Positions 5,318 through 9,660 of a stretch of DNA of 9,660 nt are shown here, one piece after another; the first letter of the stretch is position 1, and every line of letters starts with the position of its first letter. Source of the stretch: Actinomycetota bacterium (GTDB lineage Bacteria; Actinomycetota; Acidimicrobiia; Acidimicrobiales; Microtrichaceae); the NCBI GenBank assembly GCA_005777415.1, contig SXMI01000023.1, positions 1-9,660 of the forward strand, in the 5' to 3' direction. The translations under genes were made by a program, and so were the position numbers. The notes below the pieces were generated by a model, which saw only the letters and a program-made list of their open reading frames with translations, made no database searches and had not been told where the DNA came from.

Positions 5318-6973
5318 TCAAGCAGCCCCGGGTTCGTAGATCCGGCCCTCCCGCAGCGTCAGGACTACGTCCACGGGCACGAGCTGCTCCCGGTGATGGG
5401 TGATGATCAGCGTCGTCCGGCCGGCGCGCTCGGCGAGGACGCGCTCCAGCAGCTCCCGCTCGGAGGGCGGGTCCAGGTGCGCCGTCGCCTCGTCGAGCAC
5501 CAGCACGTCGGCGTCGCGGAGCAGCGCCCGGGCGACCAGCAGTCGCTGGCGCTCACCTCCGCTCAGGCGGCGGCCGTCCTCACCGACTCGCTCGCCGAGA
5601 CCGTTCGGCAGCGTCCGGACGAGTTCCGTGAGGCCGGCCGTCTCCAGCATCTCGAGGAGCCGGCTGTCCGAGGCATCGGGATCGGCGAGGAGCAGGTTGT
5701 CCCGGATCGTCGAGTCGAACAGGTGGTCGTGTTGTGCGACCAGAGCGACCCGCTCCCGGGCGACGGCGGTGGCCACCTCGCGCAGCTCCACGCCACCGAG
5801 CCGAATGCTCCCGGAGTCGTACCCGCGGAAGCGGACCAGCAGGTCGGCCAGGGTCGACTTCCCCGATCCGCTGGGTCCGGTGAGGACGGCAGTCGTCCCG
5901 GCGGGCAGGTCGAGGTCGACCCCGTCGAGCACGACGGGTCCGGTCGGCGAGTACCGGAACGACAGGCTCCGGATCACGATCGATCCGTCCCGAGGACACT
6001 CGGGCTCCGACGGGTCCCTGACGATCGGCGGCTGGTCCGTGAGGGCGAACAGTCGGCTGGCGGCGGCCCGGGTCCGGCCCAGGTGCTCGGCGGCGAGGGT
6101 CACCGGCGCGACGGCCTCGACCGCCGACAGTGCCACCAACGGGAGCACGGCCAGCACCACGCCGTCGAGTTGTCCTCGCTCGACGAGGGAGGCCCCCAGG
6201 GCCAACGCGGCCCCAGCCGTGAGCAGCCCGAGCAGGCCGATCGCAGCCGTCACAGCGCCTCGGAGATCACCGAGGCGGGTCTGGTGGCGGACCAGTCGCC
6301 GATCGAGGTCGGCCACCCGGTCGAGCAGCCCGTCGGTTGCCCCGGCCACGCACAACTCGTCGATCCCGGCGAGGTGCTCGGCCAACTCCGCCCGCACGGC
6401 CGCCCGGTTCCGGACGACGAGCGACGACGCCTCCCGTCCGACCCGCCGGGCGAGGAACGGCACGCACAGGCCGACCACCACGAGCGCCACCGCCAGCAGC
6501 AGGCCGGCACCCCGGTCCAGGACCCCGAGGCCGACCACGGCGAACGCAGCCGTCACGCCGGCTGCGATCGGGGGCACGGCGACCCGCAGGTAGAAGTCCT
6601 GCAGTTCGTCGACGTCGTCGGCGAGCCGGCTCAGCACATCGCCCCGACGCCGATCCTCCAGCGCTGCCGGACCGAGCGGGGCGATCGAGTCGAACACCCA
6701 GGTCCTGACCCGCGTCGTGATCCGGAACGTGCCAAGGTGGCCGACGTAGCGCTCCCCGTACCGGCCGGTGGCGCGGACGGCGGCGAAGAGTCGGACGAAC
6801 GTGATCGCCACACCGAGGGTCGCCGTCGTGGTGACGAGCGCCGATCGGGAGATCAGGGCGCTCGCGGAGCCGACCAACGCCACGCCCGAGACCGAGGTCA
6901 CGGCGGCGAGGAGCGCGGCGAGCGCCAGCCAGCGGCGCTCCGGGCCCACCAGACGCAGGATCCGGACGATCAC
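5318..6973 (-). CDS. cydC: CydC, ABC transporter subunit of the CydDC thiol exporter
   Basis: A 551-aa fused membrane/ATPase half-transporter. With CydD it forms the inner-membrane heterodimer that exports glutathione/cysteine-type reductant and is needed to assemble cytochrome bd. The start is GTG at 6973-6971, overlapping the cydD TGA (GTGA). The transmembrane domain occupies about residues 15-290 and includes RYGERYVGHLGTFRI (71-85), matching the CydC-type RYxERxxxHxxTxR segment. The ATPase domain has Walker A GPSGSGKS (366-373), a Q-loop at Q414, signature LSGGE (470-474), Walker B VLVLDE (490-495) with catalytic Glu495, D-loop TAHLD and switch His526, so it appears fully active. Length fits the family. 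cydD is immediately upstream, as in mycobacterial cydABDC. Assignment as CydC rather than CydD rests on the RYGERY segment and gene order. Confidence 0.9.
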   Translation of the reverse strand: MIVRILRLVGPERRWLALAALLAAVTSVSGVALVGSASALISRSALVTTTATLGVAITFVRLFAAVRATGRYGERYVGHLGTFRITTRVRTWVFDSIAPLGPAALEDRRRGDVLSRLADDVDELQDFYLRVAVPPIAAGVTAAFAVVGLGVLDRGAGLLLAVALVVVGLCVPFLARRVGREASSLVVRNRAAVRAELAEHLAGIDELCVAGATDGLLDRVADLDRRLVRHQTRLGDLRGAVTAAIGLLGLLTAGAALALGASLVERGQLDGVVLAVLPLVALSAVEAVAPVTLAAEHLGRTRAAASRLFALTDQPPIVRDPSEPECPRDGSIVIRSLSFRYSPTGPVVLDGVDLDLPAGTTAVLTGPSGSGKSTLADLLVRFRGYDSGSIRLGGVELREVATAVARERVALVAQHDHLFDSTIRDNLLLADPDASDSRLLEMLETAGLTELVRTLPNGLGERVGEDGRRLSGGERQRLLVARALLRDADVLVLDEATAHLDPPSERELLERVLAERAGRTTLIITHHREQLVPVDVVLTLREGRIYEPGAA

Positions 6974-8802
6974 GACCCGGTGCCCCCGGACATGGTGCCC
7001 TCGGACGCGGTGCCCCCGACGTCGGTGCTCCCGGCCTCTGCGAGCAGACCGTCCCGTCGGCCCTCGACCAGCGCCCGATAGGTGACGCAGGTCGACAGCA
7101 GTTCGTCGTGGGTGCCGTCGCCGACGACGCGGCCGCCATCCAGCACGACGATGCGGTCGGCGAGCCGGGCGGTCTGCAGGCGGTGGGCGACGAGCAGCGT
7201 CGTCCTCCCGTTGAGCAGCGCCCCGGCGGCCGCCAGCACCTGCTCCTCGGTGATCAGGTCAAGGTGGGCGGTGAACTCGTCGAGCACGACGAGCGGCGCG
7301 TCCCGGACCCAGGCCCGGGCGATGGCCAACCGCTGACGTTGACCTCCGCTGATCGTGGTGCCCTCCTCGGCCAGGACCGTGTCGATCCCGTCGTCGAGGT
7401 CGTCGACGAACTCCATCGCACCCGCAGCGTGGAGCGCCGATCGCACCCGATCGTCCTCGGCGTCGAGACCCAGGCGGACGTTGTCGGCCACGGTGCCGGC
7501 GAACACGGTGGGGGACTGGGGCACCCAGGCGAGGTGGCGTCGCCACTCGGTCACGTCCACCTCGCCGAGGTCCACCCCGCCGGCGTGGACCGTGCCGCGG
7601 TCCGGTGCGAGGAACCCCAGGACGATGGCGACGATGGTGGACTTCCCGGCGCCGCTCGGACCGACGAGCGCGACCGTCTCCCCGGGATCGATCCGGAACG
7701 TGACGTCGTCGACCGTGGGCGCGCCCTCGGGATCGCGCCGGACGGTGACGCCGACGAACTCCAGCGGAGCGACGCCCCGCAGGCTGACCCGGCCGGTCGG
7801 ACCGTCGAGGCGTCCGGGCTCGGCATGGGTGGCCGGCTCGGTGAGCCATGGGCCGATCCGCTCCCAGGACGCCTGGCCGGACTGTCCGGCGTGGTACTCG
7901 ACGGCCAGTCGCCGGAGCGGTCCGAAGAACTCGGGGACGACCACCAGGGTGGACAGGGCGACCGCGAAGCTGAGCCCGCCACCGATCATCCGGAAGCTCA
8001 CCGTGACCGCCACCAGCGCCGTCGCTGCGGTTGCCGACCACTCCAGGACGAGCGAGGTCTGGAACGCGGTGCGCAGCACCTCCATGGTCGTGGCGCCGTG
8101 GCGCCGGCTGACCTCTTCGATCCGCGCCCCGGCGTCCTCGGCCCGGTTGGTCGCCGTGAGCGCCCCGAGGCCACGGAGCAGGTCCAGGAAGAACCCGTGG
8201 AGCCACGACAGCTCGGCCAGTCGGACCCGGGTGAGCTCTCGCGTCCGGCGACCGATCACCGCCAGCAACAGGATCAGCATCGGGCCGGCGAAGACCAGGA
8301 CCAGCGAGCTCCAGGGGTCGAGCACGACCACCACCACGAAGACGATGGCCGGACCGAACACGGCGAGTGCGGCAGTCGGGACGAACCGCACCACGTAGTC
8401 GTCGAGGGAGTCCACCGCGTCGCCGACGACCCCGAGCAGGTCAGCGGATCGCCGACGCTCGGCGGTCCCGGCCGACCGGACGGGCTGCACGATGGCGCCC
8501 AGCAGCCGCAGCCGGAGCGACGACCGGATCCTGGCCGAGGCGACCCCGGCACCTCGAGCCGCCACCCACTGCGCCACGGCCCGGAGCGACCCGAGCGCCC
8601 CGACGGCCAGAACAAGGGGGAGGATCTCCGCTGCGCCCCGCCCACCGACGAACACGGCGTCGACACCACGAGCGATCAGGACGAGGGTGGCGAGCAGGGC
8701 GATCAGGGCGACCACCTCGCCGACCGCGCTCAACAGGATCGGCCCTCGTGCGGTCGGCTCTGCGGCCACGACCGCCCGGAAGGTCGTGCGGGGATCGCTC
8801 AC
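6970..8802 (-). CDS. cydD: CydD, ABC transporter subunit of the CydDC thiol exporter
   Basis: A 610-aa half-transporter, partner of CydC. The GTG at 8802-8800 is 31 bp after the cydB stop; I see no good Shine-Dalgarno sequence, so it may depend on coupling to cydB translation. The membrane domain (about residues 20-310) ends in PEFFGPLRRLAVEYHA (290-305), a hallmark of CydD (PEFYxPLRxLGxxxHA). The ATPase domain has Walker A GPSGAGKS (381-388), Q-loop WVPQ (426-429), signature ISGGQ (484-488), Walker B LVVLDE (504-509) and switch His540. The signature starts with Ile instead of Leu and Walker B is followed by Phe; both keep the catalytic residues. The last 20 residues are a Gly/Ser/Thr-rich pentapeptide repeat tail unusual for CydD. 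cydC follows with a 4-bp overlap. Confidence 0.92.
   Translation of the reverse strand: MSDPRTTFRAVVAAEPTARGPILLSAVGEVVALIALLATLVLIARGVDAVFVGGRGAAEILPLVLAVGALGSLRAVAQWVAARGAGVASARIRSSLRLRLLGAIVQPVRSAGTAERRRSADLLGVVGDAVDSLDDYVVRFVPTAALAVFGPAIVFVVVVVLDPWSSLVLVFAGPMLILLLAVIGRRTRELTRVRLAELSWLHGFFLDLLRGLGALTATNRAEDAGARIEEVSRRHGATTMEVLRTAFQTSLVLEWSATAATALVAVTVSFRMIGGGLSFAVALSTLVVVPEFFGPLRRLAVEYHAGQSGQASWERIGPWLTEPATHAEPGRLDGPTGRVSLRGVAPLEFVGVTVRRDPEGAPTVDDVTFRIDPGETVALVGPSGAGKSTIVAIVLGFLAPDRGTVHAGGVDLGEVDVTEWRRHLAWVPQSPTVFAGTVADNVRLGLDAEDDRVRSALHAAGAMEFVDDLDDGIDTVLAEEGTTISGGQRQRLAIARAWVRDAPLVVLDEFTAHLDLITEEQVLAAAGALLNGRTTLLVAHRLQTARLADRIVVLDGGRVVGDGTHDELLSTCVTYRALVEGRRDGLLAEAGSTDVGGTASEGTMSGGTGS
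6973..7032 (-). repeat. Four imperfect 15-bp tandem repeats at the 3' end of cydD
   Basis: Units on the plus strand are 6973-6987, 6988-7002, 7003-7017 and 7018-7032, with the shared core GGTGCCCCC or a near variant (GGTGCCCTC, GGTGCTCCC). They encode the pentapeptides GSTDV, GGTAS, EGTMS and GGTGS at the CydD C-terminus. The last unit runs into the GTG start of cydC, so the repeat also supplies cydC's translation initiation region (GGGGGCACC on the mRNA). In-frame 15-bp units can expand or contract without breaking cydD. Confidence 0.75.
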
Positions 8803-8833
8803 GGGTGCGGGGCCGCCACGGTGGTCCCGGCGA

Positions 8834-9660
8834 TCAGTAGCTGTCGTCGTCGAGCTGCACCCGGCCGCGGAAGAAGTAGTAGACGCCGGCGGTGTACATG
8901 AGCACGAACGGCATCCCGAGCACGGCGACCACCAGCATCACCGTCAGCGTCTCCTGGGTCGACGCGGCGTTGTAGATCGTCAGGCTGTTTGCCGAATCGT
9001 TCGATGCCGGCAGCATGACCGGGTAGAGCGCCGCGGCGACACTGGCCATCAGCAGGGCGATCATCGTCGCCGATCCGATGAACGCCCGACCGTGGGCCCC
9101 CACCCGGATCGCCTGCCAGGCGACCAGCACGGCGGCGAACGCCGCCGCCGGGAACACCGCCGTCCACGGCCGGTCCCGGAAGTTCTGGGCGAAGTCCTCG
9201 GGCAGGAACAGCGTCCAGACCACCACCACCGTCATGGCAGCGAAGAAGGCGACCATCAGCTTCGGCACCAGCCGCTCGACCCGCTCGAGCAGTTCGTCCT
9301 GCAGCTTCATGGTCAGGTAGATGCCGCCGTGCAGCGCCAGCATGAGCACACCCGCCACCCCGAGGGCGAGCGCGTACGGCGACAGCAGCGACAGGAAGTC
9401 CACGTTCAGGTTGCCCTGGTCGTCGATCGGCACGCCCCGCAGCACGTTGCCCAGTGCCACGCCCAGCAGGAAGGCGATCCCGGTGGACGAGATGGTGAAG
9501 AACCAGTCCCAGGTGCTGCGCCACCGGGCCCCCGGCCGCTTGGAGCGGAACTCGATCGCCACGGCCCGCAGGATCAGGACCAGCAGCACCGCCATGAGCG
9601 CCAGGTAGAAGCCCGAGAACAGCGACGCGTAGACGAACGGGAAGGCGGCGAACAGCGCGC
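8834..9660 (-). CDS. cydB: CydB, cytochrome bd quinol oxidase subunit II (5' end outside window)
   Basis: The frame is open from the right edge; the first whole codon on the minus strand begins at 9658 and 274 residues precede the TGA at 8836-8834. The window reads ALFAAFPFVYASLFSGFYLALM at its start, typical of CydB after the missing N-terminal 60-70 residues, then GNVLRGVPID, YALALGVAGVLMLALHGGIYL, TIYNAASTQETL and a last transmembrane helix ending YYFFRGRVQL, all characteristic of the family. CydB is the smaller of the two core subunits; CydA carries the haems and the quinol site. The oxidase reduces oxygen to water with high affinity in the cytoplasmic membrane. cydD follows 31 bp downstream; cydA is expected just beyond the right edge. 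An ATG at 9595 is internal, not the start. Confidence 0.95.
   Translation of the reverse strand, partial: ALFAAFPFVYASLFSGFYLALMAVLLVLILRAVAIEFRSKRPGARWRSTWDWFFTISSTGIAFLLGVALGNVLRGVPIDDQGNLNVDFLSLLSPYALALGVAGVLMLALHGGIYLTMKLQDELLERVERLVPKLMVAFFAAMTVVVVWTLFLPEDFAQNFRDRPWTAVFPAAAFAAVLVAWQAIRVGAHGRAFIGSATMIALLMASVAAALYPVMLPASNDSANSLTIYNAASTQETLTVMLVVAVLGMPFVLMYTAGVYYFFRGRVQLDDDSY

Noticed and set aside
3496..5403. A 635-codon plus-strand open frame opposite the clamp-like and QLALF genes
   Set aside because: It begins inside the methylase-like gene, crosses the terminator hairpin and runs antisense to two genes with good ribosome sites; its composition is not protein-like.
5240..8901. Two very long open frames (613 and 597 codons) on the plus strand opposite cydC and cydD
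   Set aside because: Their products are R-, G-, D-, H- and Q-rich low-complexity sequence without motifs, and they lie exactly antisense to clear CydC/CydD genes. They are a by-product of strong third-position GC bias.

Overview
The window is very GC-rich DNA with GTG starts, tightly overlapping genes, an apparently leaderless gene and a cydB-cydD-cydC gene order. This suggests a high-GC Actinomycetota bacterium, perhaps an Acidimicrobiia-type lineage; the class is a guess. All genes look chromosomal. I see no tRNA, rRNA, CRISPR array, insertion sequence or phage gene.

Layout from left to right. (1) 1-149 (+): the 3' end of a gene whose product finishes in a lysine-rich tail built from a 48-bp repeat, as in histone H1-like proteins, HU-type proteins or some topoisomerase I tails. 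(2) 1912-184 (-): a three-gene, translationally coupled cluster encoding a sigma-70-region-2-like protein (265 aa), an unrecognised 93-aa protein and a tryptophan-rich membrane protein (217 aa). (3) 1913-1958: a 46-bp AT-rich divergent promoter region with overlapping -10 elements. (4) 1959-3659 (+): a 566-aa protein with a helix-turn-helix followed by an HsdM/N6-adenine-methylase-like domain that has lost its catalytic NPP(F/Y) motif. (5) 3657-3693: a strong hairpin between convergent genes, with both stop codons in its stem. (6) 5210-3691 (-): a two-gene cluster. The upstream 128-aa protein carries a QLALF pentapeptide resembling a sliding-clamp-binding motif. The downstream 378-aa protein has a YbjN-like C-terminus and an N-terminal part that resembles DNA sliding-clamp domains. 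(7) 5211-5317: an intergenic region with two hairpins. (8) 9660-5318 (-): cydB (5' end outside the window), cydD and cydC of the cytochrome bd oxidase operon.

The cyd genes form one functional unit. CydB is the smaller core subunit of the cytochrome bd quinol oxidase, and CydDC is the heterodimeric ABC exporter of thiols/reductant needed for its assembly; cydA should lie just beyond the right edge. The unusual part is the divergent locus 184-3659. A probably catalytically dead DNA-methylase-like DNA-binding protein faces a sigma-like protein cotranscribed with a small protein and a membrane protein, which looks like a regulatory or signalling module I cannot name. The clamp-like/YbjN protein with its QLALF-bearing partner is a second candidate for something undescribed.
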